DNA from: Sisyra terminalis
Lineage: Eukaryota; Arthropoda; Insecta; Neuroptera; Sisyridae
Assembly: GCA_958496175.1 (NCBI GenBank)
Contig: OY292279.1
Span: 2,046,001-2,110,000, forward strand
Length of the DNA stretch: 64,000 bases
Reading direction: 5' to 3'
The number at the start of each line of letters is the position of its first letter. The stretch's first letter is position 1. This document shows positions 24,145 through 36,188 of this stretch, piece after piece. Below the pieces are notes generated by a model that saw only the letters and a list, made by a program, of their open reading frames with translations, ran no database searches and was not told where the DNA came from. The translations under genes were made by a program, and so were the position numbers.

Positions 24145-25262
24145 ATCAAAGTATAAGTCCATCTGTACATGCTGTGTGATTTTTTCAGAAAACAAACCAC
24201 GCTTAAGGGATGAAATCGACAATCAAATTTCGAGAAGATATCACTAAACTATCTAAATTTCAACCGCATGTAACATCGTTAAATAAGGGATGACTTTCAA
24301 ACAAAGAACAGTTTTGGGTTCTTAACAACGTACTTAAGGCTAATATAACAATACATTTCAAATTCGAATCCAAAAAGATTTTCGTCAAGAAAAAACCGTG
24401 GGTTAACTATCGTTGGTTTCTCACGAAGATTGTCAAAATTAAAAAAAAAATAGGGATACCAATCGAAAGTATAAGTTCATTTGTACATGCTGTGCAAATT
24501 TTTCCCAAAAAAAAAACACTATTAAGGGATGAAATCGACCATCAAAGTGCCAGAAGGTATAATCTAACCCTCTAAACCTCAAGTGTTTATAACGTCGTTA
24601 TATAAGGGATGATTTTCGAACAAAGAACAGTTTTGGGGTCGTAACAATGTACTTAACGATAATATAACAATACATTTCAAATTCGAATCCAAAAAGTTTT
24701 TCGCCAAAAAAAAAACGTGGGTTAACCATCGTTGATTTTTCACGAAAATCGCCAAAATCAAAAAAAAAATAGGAATGCCAATCAAAAATATAAGTCCATC
24801 TGTATATGCTGTGTGAATTTTTCCAAAAACAAACCACTTTTAAGGGATGAAATCGACCATAAAAGAACCAGAAGTTATAATCAAACCAATTAAACTGCAA
24901 GAGCCTATAACGTTGTTATAAATGGGATGATTATCGAACAAAGATTCGTTTTGAGTACGTAAGAACGTACTTAACGATAATATAACAATACATTTTAAAT
25001 TCGATTCCAAAAACTTTTTCACCAAAAAAAAAAAACGTGGGTTAACCATCGTTGATTTTCACGAAAATCGTTAAAAAGAAAAAAAATTAGGGATGCCAAT
25101 CGAAAGTATATATCCATCTGTACATGCTGTGCAAATTTTTCGGAAAACAAACCACTTTTAAGGGATGAAATCAACCATCAAAGTGCCAGAAGATATGATA
25201 AAACAATTCAAATTTCAAGAGCTTATAATGTCGTTATAAAAGGGATGATTTTCGAACAAAAG
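24145..25262 (-). repeat. Decayed satellite-related tandem array
   Basis: About 3.5 diverged copies, period roughly 310-317 bp, in the opposite orientation to the main array. Landmarks recur near 24150, 24471, 24780 and 25097 (A-A-GTATAAGTCCATCTGTAC, then TGCTGTG and AAGGGATGA). Each unit keeps, in satellite order, GGGATGATTTTCGAAC, a degenerate B-box region, AACAATAC, the GGGTTAACCATCGTTG palindrome block and an A-tract. The short period and divergence point to an old, independently evolving offshoot of the satellite. Confidence 0.85.
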
Positions 25263-27149
25263 CTCTCGAGCTTTTGTTTTAACCAAAAAATATTTAAAGA
25301 AGTTTTTCTCATTTTCCAATTGGAAAAATTTGATGTAAATATAATCGAAAAGTTCAATGCAAAACAGCATCAATGTAAATTAGTTAGCAAATATTTTACG
25401 ACGCCATCTAGCCAATATCACGTGAACTTTTAACCAAATATTCAAACCAAACAAATTACCGGCTTCGGTGGTAAATTCAAAATAGAAAAACATATTATTT
25501 GAGACAATGTTCCAATCGATTTAATACAAATGGTACATTTTATGCAGTCTGGAATTCAGCCAAAATGTAAATGTAAAACTTAAAATAGAAACGTTTGAAG
25601 TGCTAATAAATTTTTGGAAATCAATAAGAAAATTGATTGTTTTTCAAAGAAAACAATGCATCGTAACAATTGCATCCCACATAATTTTAATTTTGGGCAT
25701 AATTTTATTTTTTTTTTCGTCGGTATTATTCATGAGCGTAGCCAAAAAATTTAGAAGGGGGTTGAGGGGCTAAATTAATTTCTTTTACTATAAAATTTTT
25801 ACGTATATGTCTTATTGAACCACGCTCTGCTACCATGTATTATTAGGGAATTGAGGGTAAGAATTAACAATGTAAGTTTTTATACTCTTTACTATAGGGG
25901 GTATGTTGAATCTTCAACCATTTCAACTAGGACCAATAAATTTGGATTCCAATTCAGTGGCGTCGTTAATCAATTTATTATAAAACGATTAGAGTGTTTA
26001 TTAAAAAAAAAAATGTACGCAGTTTTTCCGCAATAAATTAACTTATCTTATCACTTCGATAGTTTAAATCTATGGCTAGAATAGGAAAAAAAAAATAGGT
26101 TGAAGTATTTAAAAACTATATTTAACTGATAAATGATTTAATATGAAAGCGATTATCAATGTTTCGAGTAATTCGTTTCAGTTCATTTGAATGAAATGTG
26201 TGTAAATATGTAAGTAAATCTTTTTCTCCCCTTACAAATTAGAATCGGAATCAAAGTTCAAAAGTCTGCATACATATAGTGTACTGTATTATAATGAGTG
26301 TTTCAATTTTTTTTATATGGTGGTGTGATATGACTTGGAGAATTTTTTTCCGTTTTATCAAATTAAAAATAATAACACATTTAGTTAGTGTTACAATATC
26401 GTTTCAAGTACATTGAAATTTCCCTCGCATTTTTTTTTTTTTTTTTTTTCGGTCGCAGTGTAATTATTATTCAACCTACGGAAGTTGGAAATTAGAATTG
26501 TTTCGATTTATTTTTTTATTGTGTTTTTAGTCGTTCGATGGAGAATACGTTTGCGTCGATTAATTCAATAATTTGAATTGAAAAGATTTTCGTGCCCTTT
26601 TTCAAATCTTACGAGCCCTTTTGTTTCGGACCGTTTTGGCTGTATATTAAGTGCATAGCCCACTAGACGGAATTTGACAAGTTTTCCACGCGCAGCAATA
26701 TCAAATCTCAGATCATTGCCGGGGTAATAATAAAAACGGAGATATTAAACCCAAAAGAATTAATCCTAAATGAACGATCTACGTTCAGTTATGTGCGTTA
26801 AATCAATTTCATTGATAATATTAATTCATCATTTCTTTTTGTAGATTGTGGGTGATATAACCTAAAAAGAAACACGGATTTTTTTCCCACTGGTGCTCCG
26901 CTAAGTTGAATGAATCAAAGCGAATTTTTCCCATCGTAACAATGAATGAGTGACCAAGTGGTTCGGCGTTCGATTCCAAGCGGGGGGGAGATTTTTTTTT
27001 CCAAAAAAATCCATCAATCTATAGTCAATTGATCCAATTGAAACCAGAGCCGACTGTGATTCTTTTTTGTTGTCAACAAATCGCGGGCTTTTTAAAATAA
27101 TAATAATAATAATATTTAACTAAAACGACGTTTATTTTATGTGGAAACA
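25263..27149. other. Upstream region of EPT1
   Basis: AT-rich DNA before the first coding exon of the phosphotransferase gene; its promoter and 5' UTR should lie here, but I cannot place the start. It contains a T23 tract near 26432 and short stretches that look like old transposon ends (near 25735 and 25955). No other gene seen. Confidence 0.4.
26950..26979 (+). repeat. tRNA-like A/B-box remnant
   Basis: TGACCAAGTGG (A-box-like) is followed within ten bases by GTTCGATTCC (B-box). The spacing is too short for a functional tRNA, so this is probably the internally deleted head of a tRNA-derived SINE or a tRNA pseudogene fragment. Confidence 0.35.
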
Positions 27150-30100
27150 ATGTTTGACCATAAATATTTAACTGACGAACAAATGCGTGGATTTGAACAT
27201 TACAAGGTAAATAATCCAATTGCATGGTAATAAAAAATTTTTTTTCTTTTTTGGGTGGGCGAAACAATACTTGGAAAAATCAATTGGGTATTTTTCTGTT
27301 TAAATTGGATATCAACACATTGACGAAATATGAAATTTTCAGAGATTATTGTCTCAAGCATGTAGTTTTCTGGAGCAAATCGATGATAACTTCTTGACCT
27401 GGAGGGTTCATGCGATCACATATTTCAAAACACTTTCTCATGTACAATGTGATCATTAAATTCCCGACCCATGACGAAAAAGAAATCGACTCTCGCTCGA
27501 TAAATGGGCAATGAAGACCTGGTGCAAGTTTCCATTTTCATATGAAAAATGACAAGTTTTCATCGCTGAAACTTTCCAACATAAAAATTGCCTTTTTCAA
27601 TAATTATAATTCATTAATTTTATGGTAAATGTTTATCGAATCAAAGCATTTATAATTCACCACTCTTCTGACAAAATTTAATTTTAAAAATAAATAGAAA
27701 AGATTACTTGTAACTATAGATGTGAATACAATGTATAAAATATATTGCAGTCCAATTTATGTAGTATAATCTGATATAATATTATATAAAAATTATACCA
27801 TAAACAGAAGTACAAACAAAAATATTTGTGAAGTACTATCCAGATACGTATTTTGATTGCCAAGCAATCTTCCTCAGTGATTTGAATCACTCCGTAACTG
27901 CTTTGTGATGATTCGTTTTGCCAAAAAATCGATAAAAACGATGAAAACATGACTTCTAACTTGTTAACTAAGGCGTCCTATCAAAAAATGAACCTTTTAT
28001 CAAATTCAAGAAACAAGATTCTCACAAAAAAGAGATAATTTCTCCAAAAGAAAACCAAAAAATAAGATTTTTTCGCTGACTTTGACCAGTTATACTGTGT
28101 ATATAATATATAGAATATATTGCGGTCCAATTTATGTAGGGAATCATCACAAACCAGTTACGGGGTGATCCAAACTACTTGAGAAGATTGCTCGGCAATC
28201 GAAATACGTATCTGGACAATACGTCACGATTTTTTTTTCTGTTTTAACTTATGTTCAAATTTATGTTTGTGGTATGATTTTTATGAATTATTATATCAGA
28301 GTATACTACATAAATTGAACCGCAATATATTCTATATATTGTATACACTAGGGTGATTTTTTTTTTTTGACTATTTTTTGGTCCCATCGTGAAATTTTGT
28401 TGGAAATACCAAAAAAAATATTCGCTGAAAGTTTGAGCCCTTAATATTAATTTTAAGTCCTCGACCGAAGACGTGTAAAGATTTCCCATTGAAAATCCCA
28501 TCGGAAACTTTGATTTTTTATTTTTAAATTTCTATATCTCAGCGGTATTTCATGGGATCGCTTTTACCGAATGATGGTTTTTTCTCAGAATTAAACGCTC
28601 TACAAAAGTGCCTATTGCGATAAAGTCGTAACTCACACCGGTGAGGTAGTACGGGCCACTGAACCTGATTTTTCCATAAAATTCGGGGTTTTTTTTTGCA
28701 TTTATCTCGTAAATAACACGAGCTACGGAAAAATTATAAATGAAAAACTTGTAGAGAATTTGATTTCCTACAAAAAAGGTCGTGTAGACCAAATCGCTAA
28801 GATCAATATTAAACGAGGTATTAAGTCTTGAATTGATTTATATATTTAAGCCTTGAATTTATTTTCAAAATATCAATTCAAGGCTTAGTATCTCGTTTAA
28901 TATTGATCTTAGCGATTTGGTCTAAAGGAACTTTTTTGTAGGAAATCAAATTCTCTACAAGTTTTTCATTTATAATTTTTCCGTAGCTCTTGTTATTTAC
29001 AAGATAAATGCAAAAAAAAAACGCGAATTTTATGGAAAAATCAGGTTCAGTGGCCCGTACTACCTCACCGGTGTGAGTTACGACTTTGTCGCAATGGGCA
29101 CTTTTGTAGAGCGTTTAATTCTGAGAAAAAACCATCGTCGGTAAAAGCGATCCCATGAAATGCCGCTGAGATATAGAAATTTAAAAATAAAAAATCAGAG
29201 TTTCCGATGGGATTTTCAATGGGAAATCTTTACACGTCTTGGTCGAGGACTTAAAATTAATATATTAAGGGCTCAAACTTTCAGAGAATTTTTTGTTTGG
29301 TATTTCCAACAAAATTTCACGATGGGGCCAAAAAAAGTCAAAAAAAAATCACCCTAGTGTATAAAATATATAGAATATATTGCGGTCCAATTTATGTAGT
29401 ATAATCTGATATAATAATATATAAAAATCATACCACAAACATAAGTTTGAACAGAAGTTCAAACAAAAAAATATTCGTGACGTATTGCCCAGATACGTAT
29501 TTCGATTGCCAAGCAATCTTCTCAAGTAGTTTGGATCACTCTGTAACTGGTTTGCGATGATTCACTACATAAATTGGACCGCAATATATTGTATGCACAG
29601 TATAACTGGTCAAAGTCAGCGAAAAAATCTTATTTTGATTATAAATGTGAAGTGATACTTCTTTGGTATCGTTAAAAAAATGTTTTCAATCCACTTCGAT
29701 AGTGGCTAAATTGGCTAAATGTTTTAATGAACGCCGCTAAAGAATTATAACTTCAAAAATATATAGATCCAGTAAATTAACCAGTTTATCTAAAATCCCA
29801 TTAAACTAATACTAATTTTTAATTTTTTTTGTTATAGTACAGTTCAATCGATACAAGTCCTATAAGTTTATACGTAATGCACCCATTTTGGAATTTTATT
29901 GTTCAGGTGAGATTACATTGAAAATTTACTTATCCAATTATTAATCCGTTTGTTTTTTTGTTTTAGTTTTATCCAAAATGGGTGGCACCGAATCTATTGA
30001 CATTCACCGGCTTTATGTTCACCGTATTAAATTTACTATTATTTTCCTACTATGACTACTATTTCTACGCAGCATCCGAAGACTATCCCCAAGTGTTGAA

Positions 30101-33100
30101 CGTACCAAATTGGGTATTTTATGTGGCAGCTTTTAATATATTTTTAGCATATACTTTAGGTAAATGAGCACACCCCCCCCCCCGGCCCCACTCCCCAATA
30201 CTTTCAAGTTCAGTTTTCATTAATGTAAACAATTTTTTTTTGGATTACACACGAAAAAAATCACGATAAAACTAATCCGGTTCGATCATGGAATTGAATA
30301 GAATAACATTGTTATCTTTGACCTTAGAATTTAATAATAAATTAATGAAAACTGAATTTTATAAAATGGGTAGAGTGATAAGGAAGGACTCTAATTGAGC
30401 CGCTTAATTTTAAAGTGGTATAAGTCATGATTTATTAATAAAGTCAATGTGAATTATATGGATTGGGTGGCTCAATTGTGGACCTTTTTTTTTGGTCGAA
30501 GGAAAAAAAATGTTAGTACTTCTCGAATTTTGTAGATGGCACCGATGGAAAGCAAGCACGTCGTACAAATTCCAGCAATCCATTGGGCGAATTATTCGAT
30601 CATGGTTTGGACGCCTATGCGGCGATGATGGTGCCGGTGTCGTTGTTTAGCGTTTTCGGCCGAAATGGCACTTATAGTATTACACCGTTTCGCATGTATT
30701 TGGTCTGTTGGAACGTATTTTTGTGTTTTTTTCTCTCACATTGGGAAAAGTACAACACGGGCGTATTGTTTTTGCCGTGGGGCTACGACTTTTCAATGTG
30801 GGTAAGTTGCGAATGCAATTTATTTTTTTACTAGAATGTTTTCTCCATCCTGTCCGCGACTTCTCCATGTCTTATAATTGCAGATTTATTACTTATTATT
30901 CGATGAAATAATATTCTCTTATTAACTTTAAATTTAAATATACCGCTTTGGAGGAAAATAGTTCCATTTCAAGGCAAACGTAGCGCTGATTTCAAAAAAA
31001 AAAAACATTTGAATAATAGTCCAAATACGCAGAAACGTCATAATTTCAATGCGATAATATTCCCACGAGTCTATTGTTTATTGTTCGGTATTATTCCTCA
31101 ACAATCGTTGATTTCATTTCCGTCAAATTAAGTTTTATAGTAATTATATGAAGCATTAACCGATAATTTTAATCTTCTAACGACATTTTTTTTTAAAAAC
31201 GGTTGAATAAATATGCAAATTTTCATGAATATTACCTAATACATTTCCTTTTCCCTAGAGTACACGTGGACGAGGTTTGGAGAAGTTTGGTTATGTGTAT
31301 TCCCTGGATCCCAATTGTACCTATTGTAAGCCAAGAAACTAGATAGAGAACCACCTCCAATATCCCAGTTTTCCCGGTATTCCACAGAAATATGATTTGC
31401 AAATTGTTTTCCTTACGACTGATTTTGTGACGCCAGATTCTGGACCAATCTGGACCTCTCAATGGGCAAAAACATTACCTTTTCGTTCCCTAGTATCAAG
31501 GTTTATAAATTACACAGGTTGTCCCATTAGAAAAAAAAATGACGTCAATTTGAATCAGTCTGAAGATATGTACAAATTTCTTCTGGATACGTCACGTAGC
31601 GCATGAGGCCACCTATGTGTTTTATAAACCTTGTCCTAGTATTACCTTATTTGGTTTTCAGGGATTAAATCAATAAAGACACCCTTAGTAATTTGGAGTT
31701 GAGCTCTGGCTTTATAAACGCTTTTAATCTGGTTATTAAAGAAGATATGGATTTTCCTGTTTTCTAAGCCTTTCCGTAAACATTTCCAAGGACAAACGGT
31801 ATATGTGTTAATCTAATTTAAAGTGGTTCTTATTTCATAGAGCCCTCCATTAGTCCAATAATTTACACTTATATTAGCTAATGAAATTTATAAAAAAAAA
31901 TTTTTGTTGTAGGGTTCGACGTTGTTGTTTTTCTTTGGCGGATTTGGTGGAATGAATGCCTATAAATTTCACCTGTTTGGAATTCCTGGTGGCACTGTAT
32001 TCGAAATATTGTTGCACGTATCATGTGCGGTTGCAAATTTGCCATTTTTATTTTATAACGTTTATATGTAAATATGAAAATGAAATGGAACATTGAAAGA
32101 AATTTCCACTTACTGATAATTATTTGTAGGTCATACGCGAGGAAAACAGGGAAAATGTATCCGTTTTCGGAAGCTGTACGTCCCCTATGGCCTGTGCTAT
32201 ACTTTTTATTTTTAATCACCCAATGGATTTTATTGTCTCCGTCGAATATTTTAGATCGTGATCCTCGCGCCGTATTTATTTTTATGGGAACGGTTTTTGC
32301 GAATATTTGTGTAAGTTTTTTTTGTGAATTATATTCAGAATACTAAATACTAGACTGATTCAAAAAAATTTATGATTATTTTTTAGTTATATCGAAAATA
32401 TTGTTGGGAATGACAAAAAAAATCCTGTGAAACTTAAAGTTCTTAATATTATTAAAATAACATGGGAACAATATTCTCTTGCACTTTGGAATTTTATAGC
32501 TCACGTTGGTGACAATATTTTGGAATGACCAAGGTATATTTTTGTAGAAAATTGAACGATCTACAAAGAAGGTCTCGGACAAGTTTTTGATATATTTATT
32601 CCTTCAAAAGTTATTCGAGGTCAAAGTTGAACTAAAGAGAAATTTTAATATTTTTTCAATCTTTTGACGCAACCATCAATTTTATGAGAAAATTTTATAG
32701 AACATTTTTTGTAGAGCACATTTTTTTCTACAACTTATCTCTATAAAAGTTTTTAATAGTTTTCACAGGTCCTTAAGTTATTTAATTAAAATAAAAAATA
32801 TAATTTTTATGTTAAAAATATAATAATTCAGGGAATTTTCAGTTTAATGCAAATAACTTAGGACCTGTGAAAAATATCAAAAACTTTTATAGTGATAAGT
32901 TATAGAAAAAAAAGTGCTTTACAAAAAATGTCGTATAAAATTTTTTCATAAAATTGATGGTTGTGTCAAAAAATTTAAAAAAATATTAAAATTTCTCTTT
33001 AGTTCAATTTTGACCTCAAATAACTTTTGAAGGAATAAATATATCAAAAACTTGTCCGAGACCTTTTTTGTAGATCGTTTGATTTTCTACAAGAATATAC

Positions 33101-33743
33101 CTTAGTCATTCCACCAACGTGAGCTATAAAATTCCAAAGTGCAAGAAAATATTGTTCCCATGTTATTTCAATGGAAAATCGAAATTTTCGATGCAGCACC
33201 TCTTAATATTAAGAGCTTAAACTTTCACAGGATTTTTTTTCTGGTCATTCCCAACAATATTTTCGATATAATTAAGAAAAAAAAATCAACATTTTTTTTT
33301 TGAATCAGTCTACTAAATACAAATTAAAATCTTTAATGATTTTAAACTCAACCCCTGATTAAGATCTAAAGCAATTCACTATATTTATGATATTTTTTCC
33401 AGTGTCACCTAATAATTTCCCAAATGAGCAATACTAAGGCCGAGATTGGAAACATGTTACTCTGGCCGAGCACTATTGGTGTCGTCCTAAGTATTTTCTT
33501 CATGAAAAACTATCCAACATTGGAACTTTTCACATTATATTTTCTCCTAATTTCATCGACAATTGCTCATATCCATTACGGAACTTGTGTGGTATGGTCT
33601 TAACAATTTTTTTTTTCATAAACTTTAATCATATCCTACGATTACATTAATTGATTTATTTATTTTTTTAGGTGAAACAAATGTGTGAACATTTCAAAAT
33701 TGAATGTTTCAAAATCAAATCACCAAAGCAACAGCAAGAATGA
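27150..33743 (+). CDS. EPT1: Ethanolaminephosphotransferase 1 (EPT1/SELENOI family)
   Basis: Transfers phosphoethanolamine from CDP-ethanolamine to diacylglycerol, the last step of the Kennedy pathway in ER/Golgi membranes. Eight coding exons join in frame: 27150-27206, 29838-29906, 29967-30159, 30536-30801, 31913-32067, 32130-32310, 33403-33591 and 33672-33743, giving 393 residues, close to the ~397 of vertebrate EPT1. The N-terminus (RGFEHYKYSSIDTSPISLYV) and SHWEKYNTGVLFLPWGYD are family signatures. The CDP-alcohol phosphotransferase motif DGx2ARx8Gx3Dx3D is perfect: D110 G111 A114 R115 G124 D128 D132. Many hydrophobic segments fit a multipass protein. Introns 1 and 6 hold kilobase hairpin elements and intron 4 a MITE. 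The reading frame ends at TGA; see findings for the codons after it. CEPT1 is the nearest alternative; the N-terminal sequence favours EPT1. Confidence 0.93.
27728..27913. repeat. ~185-bp module shared with the FB1 arms
   Basis: A diverged copy, in the same orientation as 29367-29560, of the segment found in each arm of the long hairpin. It begins ATATTGCAGTCCAATTTATG and ends GTAACTGCTTTGTGATGATTC. In the hairpin the module is bracketed by inverted copies of ATTGCGGTCCAATTTATGTAG-like ends, so it looks like a MITE that is nested in, or gave rise to, the hairpin. It lies in EPT1 intron 1. Confidence 0.65.
28059..29637. mobile_element. FB1: 1.58-kb foldback (hairpin) element
   Basis: A near-perfect inverted repeat inside EPT1 intron 1. 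The outer ends are ATAAGATTTTTTCGCTGACT on the left (28062) and its complement on the right (to 29635). Each arm is about 770 bp and the central loop (around 28838-28872) only ~35 bp. An inner hairpin with TAGGGTGATT ends (28348-29357) is enclosed by inverted copies of the ~200-bp module. Arms keep high identity with scattered substitutions and small indels. No coding frame. Transcribed as part of the intron, it would form one very long RNA hairpin. The inner TAGGGTGATT ends look hAT-like, but no transposase is present. Confidence 0.9.
31497..31633. mobile_element. MITE-9 copy 1 (shortened)
   Basis: 137-bp non-autonomous element in EPT1 intron 4. Terminal inverted repeats CAAGGTTTATAAATTACACA and its near-complement; flanking 9-bp duplication CCCTAGTAT/TCCTAGTAT (one mismatch). 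It is shorter than the 152-157-bp sister copies. Confidence 0.85.
32351..33312. mobile_element. FB2: 962-bp foldback element
   Basis: Inverted-repeat element filling most of EPT1 intron 6. Ends TAGACTGATTC and GAATCAGTCTA, flanked by a perfect 8-bp target-site duplication CTAAATAC (32343-32350, 33313-33320). Arms of ~435 bp meet at a ~60-bp AT-rich centre (32782-32845). Non-coding. Arm sequence is related to FB1 in the same order (TTGGGAATGACAAAAAAAAT and the CTTAATATT block), so the two are diverged members of one superfamily. The 8-bp TSD fits hAT-type transposition. Confidence 0.9.
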
Positions 33744-36188
33744 CTTTTATCTGAGGACATTGTCTAAAAAAAGAGTAAAAAAAAATGAATTTTTCAAATA
33801 GTAGTTGAGAAAAATGAAAGAAAAAACCTGTGAATATTAAACCATTGAAAAATTTCCAAAAAAAAACACAAATTTTATTTTAATTAACCAAAAAAAAAAA
33901 ATGTTAATCTTTGAAAGATTTAACATGAATTTTCTAGTCCTCACTACACTGAAATTTCGCAACTCATTTGATTTTTACATGGAACCAACAAAAGAAACAC
34001 TTGTTCGAAATAATTTATTTTTTTCATGTACATATCTAATGCACCTTTCAGTTGTTATATATTCTTATATATATATATAATTACTGGTTCTGAACAAGTA
34101 TTTGATTTTTATGGTTCTAATTGTAAAATTGATTCATTTTTTTTATTGTTTTTTTACGCATTGCCTCTCTCTGAACGATTTTTTTTTAAAATTAGTTTAA
34201 TTTTAGCAAATTAAAAATTATGATTTTAGTTGAAGAATATATCGGAAATTTTGACGATAATTATGTTCGAATAGCTAAATTTTTTTTTTTTTTACTTTTT
34301 GTGTGCCTTTTTTCACTATATTTTCGTATAAATTATATATTAAATTATACCTATGAAATGCTCTAGATGTAAAATATATAACAGAAAAGTTGTCCTGTAA
34401 TGAAATTTTTTTGAAGATATTAGACCATGATGTAATTGAGCTGATTTTTGTCGTAAGTTTATTTAAAATTAATCAATTTTTCTCGTTGAAGAAAATTGTC
34501 AGCTTTCCATTTGCTTTTTCTAAAAACAGGACAACTTTTCAATGAAAAATTTAAATGCTCACTATAATGACAAGAGCTTCTTAATGAAAACATAGCTTTT
34601 ATGGATTTGCTAAGAAGAAAATTGTGATACTATTGATAGTCCGGTAGAGATTGATTTTTTTAAGTCTCTAGAATTAAGGTCAGGGGCAAATTTGTCAGCA
34701 GACTGAAGTCTAGAGCGGCAAATTTGGCCTAAAAATTTCCTAGTCACAGGAAAAGTTGATGTAATAATAAAATAAATTTTAGAGGTCAGTAGGGACGGCA
34801 AATTTGTAAGTCCGCCACCATCTACGATGGTTTCCAAGGGAAACCTTATTACCCTTATTACCTTATTCAATTCTTTACCAATAGTTTATCAAAATTTTGT
34901 TCCTATATCCACACTTCTTGGAACTGTTTCAAAAAATTTCGGTTAAAATCAATCTTTACCGGCAAAATCGAACTAGACGGAAAAGAGTAATAAAATTATA
35001 ATATATGACCAGACTGTGAACAAATTTCATTATTAAGAAGCTCTAACAATAAAATAATAATACTTTGTTCTAAACTATTCGATTTACCACTTCAGGTTAT
35101 TATAAAAAAAAAATTATTAAGATAAGCTTTTTTCATATCTTTCATATTTTAGATGTTAAAGAAACCTATATGCTTTATAAAAGCGTTTGATGTTGAAATT
35201 TTTATACTGTTAACAATATTGTAATGAGCTTGTCGTCAATGTTGCTAATGTACATTATTTTCAATTGTTGTCTTTCCAAGCCAAAGACCAATTTATCAGT
35301 TACAACAATGTTGCTAGTCAGCAAGTTTAACTATAACTAATAAGCGCTTTGTGTCCCTAAATCTAACAATAATATTAAAATGGGATTACCTCCCAACAAT
35401 TAGCAAAATCAATTCACAAATAATTATCATTTCCTAATGGCAGCTTGACGTGCTAACAATGGTTGGTACAAATGGCATCTTAAGTTCCACTTTTAACATA
35501 TACTAATCTGAAGTGTTAACAATTGTTAGCGATATCTTTGTATAAATTTGTAGCCAAAAAATTTCCATATTTATTTGTACTGTTAATGTAAGTTTTAGTG
35601 CCATATTGCACTTATTATTTTAATGTTAAAAAGATTAGGACAGAATTATTTTCGTAAATATTTCACTCTTATATATTTATATATATATAAATCCCACCCC
35701 CCCTCTTTCTGTATTTCTCTCGCTCTAGTATATTAATTGCTTTTGTAATTTTGTGTAGCAATCAATTTGCAGATATATCTCTCTGTATAAAATAAATATC
35801 TATGAAAATATCAATTATAAAACTTTTTTTTACCGTTGATTTACAACTACTAAGGTCTTTTAGTGGCTCTAGGGCTAATTAAATCCGTTATCGAGAAATA
35901 TTGAAAATTTGCACGATACGAGGATCGAACCCACTACCTTGTTTATATTATTTTTTCCATTTTAAATGAAAAATCCAAATTTAGGATATCGAAGAAGTTG
36001 GTTTCGATTTAAACGGTAAGAAATATTCAATCATTTTATATTAACAATATTTACATTATTCTTATATTTTTTTCTATATGTAAGTTTTTACGAGTGTTAC
36101 GACCTAAAAAAAAACTATTTAAATTATTAAACTTTACATCTTTAAGAGGTCAAAACAGCCTTAAAACTTTCCTAACAATGAAAAATAA
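33744..36188. other. EPT1 3' flank, no gene seen
   Basis: AT-rich DNA that should include the EPT1 3' UTR. A candidate AATAAA lies near 35790, but its use is unproven. At 35922-35932 the minus strand carries GGGTTCGATCC, a lone pol III B-box, perhaps a SINE remnant. A segment at 34660-34830 repeats CGGCAAATTTG, also seen near 48420, suggesting an old dispersed repeat. No coding exon was recognised. Confidence 0.45.

Noticed and set aside
24579..25049. Several 65-100-codon minus-strand frames
   Set aside because: They lie in satellite-related repeat units and repeat with them; chance frames.
28244..29357. ORFs in the FB1 arms
   Set aside because: The same sequence occurs inverted in the other arm with frame-breaking indels; no coding conservation.
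33744..33900. SECIS element after EPT1
   Set aside because: ATGA and A-runs are present but I could not fold a stem with the required core.
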